Source of the DNA: Abelmoschus esculentus | Lineage: Eukaryota; Streptophyta; Magnoliopsida; Malvales; Malvaceae | Reading direction: 5' to 3' | DNA length: 64,000 bases | Assembly: GCA_035048815.1 (NCBI GenBank) | Contig: JAUCBN010000042.1 | Span: 8,184,001-8,248,000, forward strand | In this document: one piece after another, positions 48,883 through 62,037 of the stretch | Layout of the letters: each line of letters starts with the position of its first letter | How positions within the stretch are numbered: the first letter of the stretch is position 1 | Translations under genes and position numbers: made by a program | Notes under the pieces: model-generated | The model's input: the letters and a program-made list of their open reading frames with translations, nothing else | The model's database searches: none | What the model was told of the DNA's origin: nothing

Positions 48883-50594
48883 GAGGGACCGTTTATTATG
48901 ACATGCACTCGAAGAGAGGGGTCTTTTATCGCCATATACACTCAAAGAGCGGCGGTGTCCATCACGGTATATGCTGAAAGAGGGACCATTCATTAAGACA
49001 TGCACTCGAAGAGTAGTCATTCATCGCGACATATGCTCAAAGAGATGGACCGTTCATTATGACACGCACTCGAAGATAGAGGTCATTCTTCGCGACAAAC
49101 GCTCAAAGGCAAGAGTCGTCCACCATGACATACGCTGAAAGAGAGGGACTGTATATCATGACATGAACTCGAAGAGAGGGGTCATTCATAGCGTCATACG
49201 CTCAAGGAGAGGGGTCGTCCATCATGGTATACGCTCTAAGAAAGGGACCATTATTATGACATGTACTAGAATAGAGGGGTTATTCATCGCGACATACGCT
49301 CAAAGAGAGGTGTCTTCCATCACGGCATACTCTCTAAGAAAGGAACCATTAATTATGACATGTACTCGAACAAAGGGGTCATTCATCGCGACCTATACTG
49401 AAGGAGAGGTGTTGTCCATCTCGACATACACTCGTTCACCATGACATTCACTCAAAGAGAGGGGTCATTCATAGCGACAAACGCTCAAAGAGAAGGGTCG
49501 TCCATCATGGTATGCGCTCTAAGAAAAGTACCATTCATATTGACATGCACTCGAAGAGAGGGGTCATTCATCGTGACATACGCCCAAAGAGGGATCGTCC
49601 ATCACGATATACGCTCTAAGAAAGGGACTGTTCATTATGACATACACTGGAATAGTGGGGTATTTCATCGCGACATACACTCAAAGAGAAGGTTCGTCCA
49701 TCAGGATATAGGCCCTAAGGGACCATTCACTAAGACATGCACTCGAAGAGAGGGGTCATTCATCGTGACATACGCTCAAAGACAGGAACCGTTCACCATG
49801 ACATGCACTCGAAGAGAAGGGTCATTCATCACAAAATATGCTCAAAGAGAGAGGTCATCGATCACAGTATACGCTCAAAGAGAGGCACCGTTCATTATGA
49901 CATGTACTGGAAGAGAGGGGTCTTTTATCACCATATATGCTCAAAGAGTGGCGATGTCCACCACGGTATATGCTCAAAGAGGGACTGCTCGTTAAGATAT
50001 GCACTCGAAGAGGGGTCATTCGTTGCGACATACTCTCAAAGAGAGGGGTCATCCATAAAGTATACGCTCCCGTTCATTATGACACGAACTCAAAGATAGG
50101 GGTCATTCATCGTGACATATGCTCAAAGAGGGGTCATCCATCACGGCATACGCTCAAAGAGAGGGACTATTCAGTATGACATATGCTCGAAGAGAGGGGT
50201 CATTCATCGCGATATACGCTCTAAGAGAGGGGTCGTCTATCACGATATAAACTCTAAGAAAGGGTCCGTTCAATATGACATGCACTCAAAGATAGGGGTA
50301 ATTCTATGCGACATACGCTCAAAGAGAGGGATCATCCATCACGACATACTCTCAAAGATAAGGACCATTCATTTTGACATACGCTCGAAGAGAGGGGTCA
50401 TTCCCCGCGACATACGCTCAAAGCGATGGATTGTCCATCACGGTATACGCTCTAGGAAAGGGGTCGTACATTATGACATGCATTCGAAGAGAGGGGTCAT
50501 TCATCGCGATATACGCTCAAAGAGAAGGATCGTCCATCACGTTATATGCTCCAAGAGAGGGATCATTCACCAGGAGATGTACTCGAAGAGAGGG
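48883..50594. repeat. 33-bp/99-bp tandem array, part 2
   Basis: Direct continuation of part 1 after element C, same three 33-bp variants. Several units are shortened. Ends at gaagagaggg, where element F begins. Confidence 0.95.
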
Positions 50595-52977
50595 TGATAC
50601 AGTCTAACTCTCCAATGGCTGTTGTAGAGAGAAGCTTTGATATTCCCAGCCGTGATTGTAAGCAAACCTTGATCCTCGTACGCTTTCCTTTTTGTTTTAT
50701 GAAGAAAAGATGGTGAAGTGGTGGGAAGGTATGTGATGTTTTGGTTTGGGAAATAAATGAAAAAGATGATAGTGAAGGCTAGGGAAGTCGATTTCGGTGA
50801 TGGAAGAAAGGGTTAGGATAGAATGTATGGAAGGTCGTAAAGAAATAGAATTCAAAGGTAACAAAAGTAGAACTTATGCTATGAAGCATAAACCCAACTT
50901 ATAGTGTGCTTTGAGGGTGGTTTCGGACTTAGACCCTTAGGAAATAAGTTCCTAGAATCTTAAGTATGGATGGAAAAGATATGAGACACCACGAACCTCT
51001 ATAATAGACTTGATAAGTCGATATAGTTTTAAAAAGAACAAGTTTGAGAGTAAACTCACAAAGAAATTTTATTTTGATCAAAGATGTGACTTAAAAATGA
51101 ATTTAAGTCCTATTTATAGTTTTCTAAGAGGTTTGGCCGAAATGGCCTTTAACTATTCGGATAACCATTCATTTGAATGGTATCTCCCTCCAAAACTATT
51201 CGAAAAGATGTAACTTCTCGGTCCAGCCTGCACTTTCTTCAGTAATTTGGCCATATCTCGAGCTACCGAAATTGGATTGATGCGATTCAACATGCGTTGG
51301 AAAGATAAGAGACAGGGGAACAACTTTTAAGAAGACACCTAAACCCAGTTCGGCTTGAATCCTTCTCGAAAATGGAAAACAAGTGGACCATTATGAATTT
51401 GTCCAATGAAAAGTGCTATCTCTTTGTTTTGGCTCCCACTTCCTTTCCCTCCATGATCCTGGCGCCCAATGTGGATAATGGACAAACATGATGCTTGGTG
51501 AAGGGTAGGTGACCTTTGGGTGTTGAGCTGGGAGTGATAGCTAGAGTTGAGGTGATCTAATCGAGTTGGGAGTGAGCTAGATTGAACTGAGCTATCTAAC
51601 TGAAAGACTTAGCTAAAGTTTGAAGCTGAAAGAAGCTAATCCGAGCTGCCTTTAGCAAAGTGAGGTGGTCCATTTGAGCTAATCCTGATACTCTCTTCTA
51701 GTGTGAGGAGTGTTTCGGAGCTAATCCGAATCTCCTAAGGCCTCGTTTTAAATTATGCTTCATTTGAGCTCGTATGGGGCTTATGAGCTGACATGGAGCC
51801 ATCCTTTAGTCCTTTAAGTACTGTAGGAGTGTCCCATGTATTTCCAAGCTATTCTAAAGTTGGCTCCTTGTGTTTATAGCATTGTCTTCCGTTTAGCTTC
51901 TTCTGAGCTGACTGAACTGACACTGAGCTACTATTTACTCCTTGAGCTGTAGGTAAGTCCTATGAAGAAAATATAATAATGAAAATAATTAGAATACTTA
52001 AAATACTTAACATGAGTTTAGAAATAAGCTAAAACTTTAATCAATGTGGTTATATAACTATTCATTTTTATGGCTTAAGTAATATAACTCTTAAGTAGCT
52101 TAATATAAAGTATATAAAAGTAACAAATACTAAGATCAATAAGATAACTCCCCTTTGATCTCATGTGTGAAATAAACCATGAAAGCATGAGATAAATGAG
52201 AAGAAACGTGTACGCATCAGAGGGTTTCATTGTCTTCATAAAATTTATCCCCTATCTCTTATCTTTCCAATGCATGTTAAATCGCATCAATCCGATATTG
52301 GGAGCTCGAGATATGGCCCAATTACTAAAGACTGTGCAGGCTGGATCGAAAAGTTACAACTCTTCTAATAGATTTGGAGCGAGACACCATTCAAATGAAT
52401 GGTTATCCGAATAGTTAAAATCCATTTTGGCCAAACCCCTTAGAAAACTATAAATAGGACTTGAATTTTATTTTGTAATCATAAAATTCAGAATATATTT
52501 TATCCTTTGTGAGAATTTTCGCTCGTTTAGTTCTTCTTAGACCTTCATCGACTTATCAAGTACATGTGGCATCAACCCCTCTTCTATCGATCTTGATACT
52601 TCTGGTTCTTTTAGTTTAATATACCATAAGGTTCAAGATTAGGTTTTCAATAACCTAGTCTCTTCCTTGAGTATCTTTAAGATACTATTTCCATTTCACC
52701 ACCCATTACATATCCTCTCATTCATTTCATCAATCTCAATCCTTTGTCATCACCACAAAACGTCCTAAACATCCATTCACCCTTATCAACATTACACATC
52801 CTTTCCGCTTCCAAATCAGTCCCTAAACTATTTCTTTCATTCATCTCACCTATTCCTTTCATCCCTTATCCTTAATTCTTCATTTTGTATCCACTTCTTG
52901 CGAGAGACTTGCTTCCTTCCAAGGTCCTATAATCAAAGTTTGTCGTTTAACATCCTTAACAAGATCGGCACATATCA
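50595..52977. mobile_element. Element F: 2.4-kb insertion with long inverted arms, CRM-LTR-like right arm
   Basis: Starts TGATAC and ends CATATCA, the same termini as the element C LTR, but the body is different. About 51090-51310 and 52210-52460 are inverted copies (aagtcctatttatagttttc on the left, its inverse on the right, then a long match). The similarity weakens but continues towards both ends. The right arm has the layout of the C LTR: TATA word (actataaatagg, 52447), then gtggcatcaacccc, then CATATCA. There is no coding capacity. Flanking bases are GAGGG on the left and GAAAG on the right, so a target duplication is doubtful. Either a palindromic LTR dimer, or a solo LTR with an internal inverted repeat. 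Confidence 0.65.
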
Positions 52978-54207
52978 GAAAGGAACCGTTCACTTTGATA
53001 TACAAACAAAGAGAGGGGTCATTCATCATCACATACGCTCATAGAGAGGGGTCGTCCATCATGGTATACGCTCTAAAGAGAGGGATCGTTCATTATGACA
53101 TGCACTCGAAGAGAACGGTCATTCATCGCGACATATGCTCAAGGAGAGGAGTTGTCCATGACGATATACGCTCAAAGAGAGGGGTAATCCATCACGGTAT
53201 ACGTTCTAAAGAAAGGGATCGTTTATTATGACATGCACTCGAAGAGAGGGATAATTCATCGCGACATACGCTTAATGAGAGGAGTTGTCTAGGATGGTAT
53301 ACGTGCAAAGAGAGGGACCGTTCATAATGATATGCTATCGAAGAGAGAGGTCTTTCATCGCGACATGCAATAAAAGAGAGGGGTCGCTCATCACGGTCCA
53401 CGCTCAAAGAGAGGGACCGTTCACCATGACATGCACTCGAAGAGAAGTGTCATTCATCGCAACATATGCTCACTAAGAGGGGTCGTCCATCATGGTATAC
53501 GATGAAAGAGAGGGATAGTTTACCATGACATGCACTCGAAGAGAGGGGTCATTCATCACGACATACGCTCAAAGAGAGGGGTCATCCATCACGGTATACG
53601 CTCAAAGAGAGGGACCGTTCATCAAAACATGCACACGAAGAGAGGGGTCATTCATTGCGATATACGCTCAAAGAAAGGGGTCATCCATCATGGTATACGC
53701 TCAAAGAGAGAGATCATTCATTTTGACATATGCTTGAATAGAGGGGTCATTCACTGCGACATACGCTCAAAGAGCGAGGTCGTCCATGACGGTATACGCT
53801 CTAAGAAAGGGACCGTTCATTATAAAAAGCACCCGAAGAGAGGGGTCAATCATTGCGACATACGCTCAAAGAGAGGGGTCGTCCATGATGGTATACGCTC
53901 AAAGTGATGGACCGTTCATTATGACATGCACTTGGTGAGAGGGGTCACTCATCGTGACATATGTTCAAAGAGAGGGGTCGTCCATCACGGTATACTCTCA
54001 AAGAGAGGGACCATACACCATGACATGCACTCAAAGAGAGGGTTCATTCATTGCAACAAACGCTCAAAGAAAGGGGTCATCGACCATGGTATACGCTCTA
54101 AGAGAGGGACCGTTCATTTTGGCATGTACTCGAAGAGGTGTTATTCATCGCGCCATACGCTTAAAGAGAGGGGTTGTCCATCACGGTATTTGCTCAAAGA
54201 GAAGGAC
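52978..54207. repeat. 33-bp/99-bp tandem array, part 3
   Basis: Same repeat as parts 1 and 2, here with a regular 99-bp order over long stretches (53500-54120, for example). It ends at gagaaggac where the A3 LTR starts; its true right end is beyond the element and outside the window. Confidence 0.95.
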
Positions 54208-54620
54208 TGTAACCCCCTTAGCCCGGCCTGGACGAAACCGGCACTAATGGGTCACACGGGGAATATCAAACCAAACCTGCGAAGGTTCGATTCGATAAAC
54301 AACCCTAAAAATCGTAACTTTTTTTTATCTTATCTAAATGCACGATTAATTCCCTATATGTAATTAACCCAAGTGAGACAGAGACATACGCAACTCAACC
54401 ATTAAGAACAAGTCAATCGAATGCATACATGAACTTAATTGTAAAATGTGAAACATTAGGCATTTCATCCATTTTAAATCATTCGATATGTATTCGAATT
54501 AGGACGAGAATCATGGTGTCACAACATTTCCTAAACTACTCATAGATTCATTGTATTCACTTACTAACCTTTAATCCTACGTTTCATGCAATTAAAACAC
54601 TCAAATTGCCCGTTTAAAGT

Positions 54621-54800
54621 CAGGTGTTTCGAAACAGCCCTGGTGTGTTTCGGAACACACCACCTGTTTCGAAACAGGACCCATGGTGTTTCGGAACAGA
54701 CCACTCCAGTAACATTTAGTACCGAATCCTGGTTTGATACATCCACGTCCAGTAGCATAATGGTATCGATACAGCCTCAGGGTGTATCGATACCCCATGT
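54621..54800. repeat. Cluster of TTTCGAAA and TATCGATA palindromes in the A3 LTR
   Basis: Within 180 bp gtttcgaaac or its variant gtttcggaac occurs four times and ggtatcgatac / gtatcgatacc twice. The same cluster is at 62859-63035 in the other LTR, and A1 has a TATCGATA-rich version at 150-372. Possible protein-binding sites. Confidence 0.6.
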
Positions 54801-55514
54801 GTTCAAGACTGGGGTGTGTCGTTTCCAACTCATTTAAGCCACCCAAACACAAACGTTAATAACCCGAAACTATATGCAACATTCCTAGGCATAACCAGCA
54901 ACATAATCACACCTTATAACACCAGAAAATATCTCAAGAAGTCCTATAGGCATGCTTCCTAAAGATGAATAGCAACATAGTAAACACGCAAGTTCATGCT
55001 ACAACCTTTCAAACATAACAAAAGTCCAACCATTATCAACCAAACATTTGAGGTCTTATTACAACATGAAACAAAATCTAAAATCCTCACTTCTCTCATA
55101 GATTGTGTTACACATTGCCTTGCCCAATTTATTTGCCAAAGACATACCAAATTCAATGTGAACTTTCCCTTGGTTTTCTTGCCTCGAACGAAGCTCCAAG
55201 TGCCCTTATTTTTTTGCAAAGATGAAAAGAGAGCTTAAGCAAACATGCTTAGTGAGGTAGCTCCACAAATATTCATCAATAACCATAAAGGAAACATAAT
55301 TTTCATTTCATAATTAAGTCATGCTTTCTAAAATTCCATGCCCAAGTTCATGAAAACATATGTATCCTTGAGTTCACATAACCATGTCAAAACAAATAAT
55401 GAATGATGCTCAAACCCCTTCTCAATTTCAAGTATGTATATTGGCTTTCTAGTGATCACTTAATGAGAACCTTGAGTTCACCGAATACACGGATCCATGA
55501 GACATTTGTCTCGT

Positions 55515-55580
55515 CATGACACGAAGTCACCATTGACATGACACTAAGTCACTATTGACATGACACTAAGTCACCATTAG
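55515..55580. repeat. 22-bp tandem repeat, three copies (A3 3' LTR)
   Basis: Three copies of catgacacTaagtcaccattga with small changes (first copy catgacacgaagtcacc). The other LTR has four copies at 63763-63850. Two ~57-bp accacgcac-containing units follow in both. Confidence 0.85.
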
Positions 55581-57469
55581 CACTACCACGCACGATCGGA
55601 CACATAGTCACACTTGTTACGTGTAGGCGGCTCTACCACGCACGGTTGGACACAAAGTCACCCTTGTTACGTGTAGGCAATATTCTGTATTCTTTGTTTT
55701 GATTATAGTGCACTTAAGACAATCCTAATGACGTCATTCGTATTCGAATCAAATGTTAGTGTCACTAAGACAATATCATAATCAATTGTGCATGATAACT
55801 TGCTGCTCATAATGCATGCATAGAATGTACAACAAATGAACCAAAGCCATGCCCAAAGGCACCATCATGTATAAGGCAAATAACCATATTGTATTCCAAA
55901 ATATTTCTCATAGTTTTCCATAATCATGGATGCTAAATAAGCTATGCATTTTAGCAAGTATCTCTCAAATATGCATCAATTCAAAACATACTCATGCACT
56001 TCCATAAATCTCATGCATTACTAATGAAATACCTTTGTCGAAAAATAGCCGAAACTCATATCGGTTCATCAAAACAAATACTTTACTTACTCTTGAACTA
56101 TGGAAGGTTTTCACACTCTTCCATAGCCCCCAAAAATAGTACGTACCAAACGCGATTCGCTTTTAATCCGAAAACCACTCACCAACAAGCGAAACAAGCT
56201 TTCGCCGGTTTCCGATGATCGCACCAAACGCACCAGCAATCAAGCTTCTTCTTGTACCTCCATTACAACATTAAAAAGAGAGTATTCACACATCATAACA
56301 TGCTCAAACCACAGCCACATCCGATCACCATTAAACTACCAAAAACTTAGCCGAAAAGACCGAAAACTAAGCCGAAACGCATCCGAACACCACCATCCCA
56401 AAACCTAACGAATCTAACATCTAATCCACTTCAATTATGATCCAAAAACACATCCAAACCATCCTTATACCTCCAGCAACATTTAAGCATCTAAAACAGC
56501 TCATAAAACAACCGAAAAACACCTTAAAACTACACCGATTGCATTATTCCAGGATTAAATTAATGTGATAACAAATCAAGACTCAATTAATCATTAAATC
56601 AACATAAAAACAAGATTGAAATCATATAATTTCCAGCATTAAACAAGATCCAACAAGATCTCACAAAAACATCACAAAAATATTAGATCTAACTTTAAAA
56701 ACATTGAATCAAGTGTTTATTCAAAGATTAGCAAGCTAATACTTGGGAATTTCAATAAAGAACCTTAGAAAAGAATAAAAATCCAGAAAATTACCTTCAA
56801 GATCTATTCACCAAAAATATGAGATTTTCCCCTTCTTGATTCCTTGTAATTTGATATAGATTTGATGAAATTAATGCATAGGTTTTGTAAAGGATGGAAA
56901 GATGATGCAAGTGATGTATTCTTTGTGGAAAAAGATGCAAAAATCAGCAAGGAATTGAGAAGAAAAGATGAAGAGAAAGTAGAGAGAAAATGAGAGAAAA
57001 AGATGAGAGAAAAAAAAAAGATGAGAAAAGTGGTTTTAGGTGAAAAATGATTAAAAAACAAATTAAAGTAATTAAAATTATATTTTGGTGAATAAATCAT
57101 CATTAAAAATTAGAAATGGGTTTATGGCCCTCTTAGGATTCTAAGTTTAGCTTGCTTTTCAATTTAGTCACTAAAATACATTAATGGCCGAAAATTACAA
57201 ATTAGTCCCCCAATTTTCCAAAAATTACAAATTGTTCATTTATGCATAATTAAGCATAATTAAAAATCATTATAAAAATCCAAATTATTTTCTTTTAAAT
57301 TAGAAACATATTTTAATATTTCAAACCACCTTCCAACTTATTATTTTCTTTAATTAAAAATACCTTTATTTTATTTTTCCCGGAATTAATGAACCGGAGA
57401 ATCGATTCGTCCCGAATCGAATTCACCTAACTAAGCCTAAACTAACAACCCCCAAAATGGGATGTTACA

Positions 57470-57486
57470 ACTCTCTCCCTCTTAAG
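57470..57486 (-). other. Polypurine tract of A3
   Basis: On the - strand CTTAAGAGGGAGAGAGT just before the 3' LTR. Confidence 0.75.
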
Positions 57487-57498
57487 AAAATTTCGTCC

Positions 57499-60400
57499 TC
57501 AAAATTTACCTGAAGGAAACAAGTGAGGAAACTGCTCCTCCATGCTCTTCCTTGTCTCCCAAGTTGCTTCTTCAACACCTCGGTGTATCCAAAGCACTTT
57601 AACCAAATCTATGGTCTTCCCTCAAAGAACCTTTGTATCCACATCCAAAATCCTCACCGGTTCTTCCTTATAACTTATATCCTCTCTTAACTTGATCTCC
57701 TCAACTGGTACAACATGAGAAGGATCCGATCTATATCTACGAAGCATCGATACATGAAAAACATCATGCATCTTACTCAACTCCTCCGGCAACCTCAACC
57801 TATAAGCAACAGGACCAACACGCTCCAACACCTCATATGGTCCAATAAAACGAGGACTCAACTTCCCCTTACGACCAAACCTCATCACCTTCTTCCACGG
57901 AGAAACCTTAAGAAACACTTTGTCCCCAACATCAAACTCTATCTCCCTACGTTTCAAATCGGCATAGGATTTCTGCCTATCCGAAGCTTCCTTGAGCTTA
58001 GCACATATCAACTTAACTTTCTCATCCGTATCCTTCAACACCTGAGGCAAAGAAACATACTTCTGTCCAACTTCCTTCCAACACAAAGGTGTACGACACT
58101 TACGTCCATACAACGCCTCAAACGGTGCCATCTGTATACTCGCCTGAAAACTGTTATTATAAGCAAACTCTACCAACGACAACTGCTTCTCCCAAGAACC
58201 TTGAAACTCGATAACACAACATCTCAACATATCTTCCAAAGTCTGAATAACACGCTCAGACTGTCCATCCGTCTGTGGATGATAAGCCGTACTAAAACTA
58301 AGCCTCGTACCCAAAGCTGACTGCAAACTCCTCCAAAACTTGGATGTAAATCGCGGATCTCTATCCGATATGATCGACTTAGGCACACCATGCAACCTTA
58401 CCACCTCAGAAACATACAAACCCGCCAACTTATCCATAGAGTACGTCGTATGCACGACAAGAAAATGTGCACACTTCGTAAACCTATCAACAATCACCCA
58501 TATAGAATCCTTTTTGGACGGTGTTAAAGGCAACCCCATCACAAAATCCATGGTGATTCTCTCCCATTTCCATTCCGGAACTTGAACCAATTGCAACAAA
58601 CCTGCAGGGAACTGATGTTCAGCTTTCACCCGCTGACACACCATACACCGAGAAACAAACAACGTCACATCTCTCTTTAAACCAACCCAAAAGTACACAC
58701 TTTTGAGATCTCTATACATCTTCACACTACCCGGATGCATAGCAAACGGACTAGTATGAGCCTCCACCAAGATAGCTTGCCTCAACTCTTGATCATCGGG
58801 CACCACAATCCGACTTCTAAAACACAACACCTCATCATCATCAAAATGATAATCGGTCGGTCTACCCTCAACAATATCCTCCACAAAAGGTACCAAAGTC
58901 TCATCCTCCAACTGTTTCACCTTGATCATCTCAACCAAAACAGGTTTTACTTGCAACTCTGCCACTAAACCACCCTCCTTAGAAATACTCAGTCTAGCAA
59001 ACATTGCTCTCAACTCAACAGTCGCCTTACGGCTTAAAGCATCGGCCACTACATTGGCTTTCCCCAGATGATACTCAATCGATAGATCATAATCCTTAAG
59101 CAACTCCATCCATCTTCGTTGCCTAAGATTCAAATCCTTTTGTGACATGAGATACTTCAAACTCTTATGATCCGTGTATATAGTACACTTCTCTCCATAC
59201 AAGTAATGTCTCCATATCTTCAAAGCAAAAACCACCGCCGCTAACTCCAAATCATTCGTCGAATAGTTCTTTTCATGCACCCTCAACTGTCTAGAAGCAT
59301 AAGCTACAACTTTCCCCTCTTGCATCAAAACACACCCAAGACCAACGTATGATGCATCACTATAAACCACAAAATCCTTACCGGATTCGGGTTGTACCAA
59401 CACTGGTGCACTAGTCAACACTTCCTTCAACTTCTCAAAACTCTTTTGTTGACTTTCCTTCCACTCAAAAGGGACCTTCTTTTGCAAAAACTTAGTCATA
59501 GGAGCAGCAATGCTCGAAAAACCCTCAACGAACCTACGATAATACCCTGCCAAACCTAGGAAACTCCGAACCTCCGACACCGATCTCGGTTGCTTCCAAC
59601 CCATAACAGCCTCTATCTTCTTTGGATCAACACTAATACCCTTTTCCGACACCACATGACCAAGAAACACCACCTCTTTTAACCAAAACTCACACTTACT
59701 TAACTTAGCATACAACTGGTTCTCTTTCAACACTTGCATCACCAATCGCAAATGCCGATCATGATCTTCCTCGGTACGTGAATACACGAGGATATCATCT
59801 ATGAACACCACCACAAACTGATCCAAGTACTCATGAAACACCCGGTTTATCATCCATAAAAGCAACAGGGGCATTCGTCAAACCAAACGGCATCACCAAA
59901 AACTCATAATGACCATACCTTGTCCGAAAAGCCGTTTTCAACACATCCTCCTCTTTCACTTTCAACTGATAGTACCCCGATCTCAAATCAATCGTCGAGA
60001 ACACACTGGCTCCTCGAAACTGATCAAACAAGTCATCAATCCTCGGCAAAGGATACTTATTCTTCACGGTCAACTTATTCAATTGCCGATAATCAATGCA
60101 CATCCTCATTGTGCCATCTTTCTTCTTCACAAACAACACCGGTGCACCCCACGGTGACACACTCGGTCGTATGAAACCACGGTCAAGCAACTCTTGCAAC
60201 TGCATCTTCAACTCCTTTAACTCCTTAGGTGCCATACGATAAGGAGCAATAGACACCGGATTAGTACCAGCATAAAGCTCGATACTAAACTCTACATCAC
60301 GATCGGGTGGTAATCCTGGCAACTCCTCAGGAAAAACTTCCGGAAAGTCACATACTGTTCGAATGTCCTGCACTCGAACCTCTCCTATCCCCGGATTCAT

Positions 60401-60913
60401 CACATAAGCTAGATATGCTACACCACCATGTTGCATCAACTTTTCCGCTTGTAAAGCTGAAACCACATTAGACAAGAATCCGGTATACTCACTCTTAACC
60501 ACAACCTCACTACCATCCAACAACCTCAAAGTAACACGTTTCTTCTCAAAGTCCACTACAGCTCTATGCTCCGTCAACCAATCAACCCCCAAGATAAGGT
60601 CAAAACCATGAAACGGCAACTCCATCAAATCAACCTTAAAGACATGCCCTTGCACCTCCAACAGACATCTCCTATACAACCTTTTTACGGTCACCGTCTC
60701 ACCCAAAGAACTAGTAACCACAACTCCCACATCTAAAACATCAACAGGGGTATCCAACATATATGCATGCTCACTCAAAACGTAAGAATACGTAGATCCT
60801 GAATCTATCAAAGAAAACAACGGTACATTCTGTAAAGAAAAAGTACCTGCAACCACATCTGTAGCATTACGGGTCCCACGCTGAGCATACACTCTACGAC
60901 CATCTCCCTGTCT
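57499..60913 (-). pseudogene. pol of A3: protease, RT, RNase H, integrase, chromodomain-like tail
   Basis: Reading on the - strand: protease active site DSGS near 60805-60794; RT from about 60250 (YRMAPKELKELK, SPWGAPVLFVKKKDG, LRSGYYQLKV, MPFGLTNAP); a net two-base loss near 59845 shifts the frame just before the catalytic FIDD (about 59799); RNase H (YSDAS near 59360; TDHKSLKYL near 59180); integrase zinc region (HPGSVKMY, 58740), core with Asp of MDF (near 58548), SDRDPRF (near 58355) and Glu of GQSERV (near 58260), all present; C-terminal GPYEVLERVGPVAYRL; chromodomain-like LVKVLW-EEATWE after a TGA at 57622-57624. The natural stop is at 57499-57501. The catalytic residues of all enzymes are retained; only the frameshift and the TGA break it. 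Confidence 0.92.
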
Positions 60914-62037
60914 CTAGAAAGGACCTCTACCACCACCGCATCCTCTGCCAGGTACTACGGCAACCTCAGCTCGGTTACCCGCCTCACCAGCAAACCTCGG
61001 ACAATCTCTCTTCCGGTGATCCTTAGATCCACAACTAATGCAGGCACCAGTGGCCCACCAATACTCTCCCGGATGGCGTCGAGAACACAAGTTACAAACT
61101 GCTGCATCACCACCACCTCTACCATACTGCTGAGCACGACCACCGTGTCCAAAGTCACCTCGGCGTCGATCAGCTCTATATCGGTTGTCCCGAAACCTCT
61201 TACCCTTACCACCTTGGGTACTAGCCTCAGTAGGCCTCTTCCCAACATCGGAAGACTTCCGAGCCTCTCTCAAGGACTCCTCGACATCCTTAGCCCGATT
61301 AACGAGCACATCAAACTCAGTATACTCTGCAGCCAACAAGTAGGTCTTAATCTCCGGATCTAAACCATACCGGAACCTATCACACCTCTTACACTCCATA
61401 GGAACCAACTCAGGAGCATAATGGCTCAACCGGATAAACTGTATCTCATAATCGGCTACACTCCCAATGCCCTGCACCAAGGACATAAACTCCCTCTTCA
61501 TAGCATCCTCGTACTGCGAACCCAAGAACTTCCGCACAAAGGCGGTCCTGAAGTATTCCCATGTCAGGTTAGCAACTGCTACCCCCGCTCTCGTGGTAGT
61601 CCACCATTTATAAGCATCCCCCTGGAGCAGAGAGACTACACAACCCATCCTACGGGCATCCTGACAGTCCATCTGATCCAGAATCCTTTCGGTGCTAGCC
61701 AGCCACTCCTCAGCTGCACTCGGGTCAGACCCACGAAACTCAACACCTCCCAAACTACGCAAACGCTCAAGCAGTAGCTCTGGGTAACTACAACGGCAGG
61801 TGCGGGAGCCGGTACTTGTTCTCCAGCCATAGCTGCCTGAAATGCACCCGTCATAGCCTGTATGAACGGTGCAAAGTCTCCGAACTGGCCTCCCACCGGA
61901 ACCGGAGGTACACCAACGGGTGGCAGACCAACTGATGGAGAAGGTGGAAGCGGTTCCTCCCTCACATTAGCCTCTCCCTCGGCCTGACCGTAAGTGATCA
62001 AGCTCGCGGTAGCACGAGTCTCTCGTCTCGGAGGCAT
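60914..62037 (-). pseudogene. gag of A3
   Basis: Starts at ATG 62037 (MPPRRETRATASL), preceded by the leader from the LTR. A one-base change in reading frame occurs near 61780, between the N-terminal Pro-rich region and the capsid region (GSDPSAAEEWLASTERIL). The capsid continues to about 61250, then a basic region (GKRFRDNRYRADRRRGDFG). A CCHC knuckle, CISCGSKDHRKRDC, is at about 61042-61001, preceded by a CNLCSRRHPGE motif. A TAG at 60914-60916 stops it; pol continues in the same frame. The equivalent place in A1 has a Gln codon, so the TAG looks like a CAG-to-TAG change. Confidence 0.88.

Larger units (their letters stand above)
54208..57469 (-). repeat. 3' LTR of A3
   Basis: 3262 bp. On the + strand it runs from TGTAACCCCC to GTTACA. 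It contains the palindromic TTTCGAAA/TATCGATA cluster (54621-54800), a three-copy 22-bp repeat (55515-55580) and an AT-rich half that matches A2. No genes; the short open frames are spurious. Confidence 0.93.

Noticed and set aside
57715..61777. + strand open frames of 75-200 codons opposite A3 gag-pol
   Set aside because: Antisense shadows of the retrotransposon reading frame, with compositional bias only.
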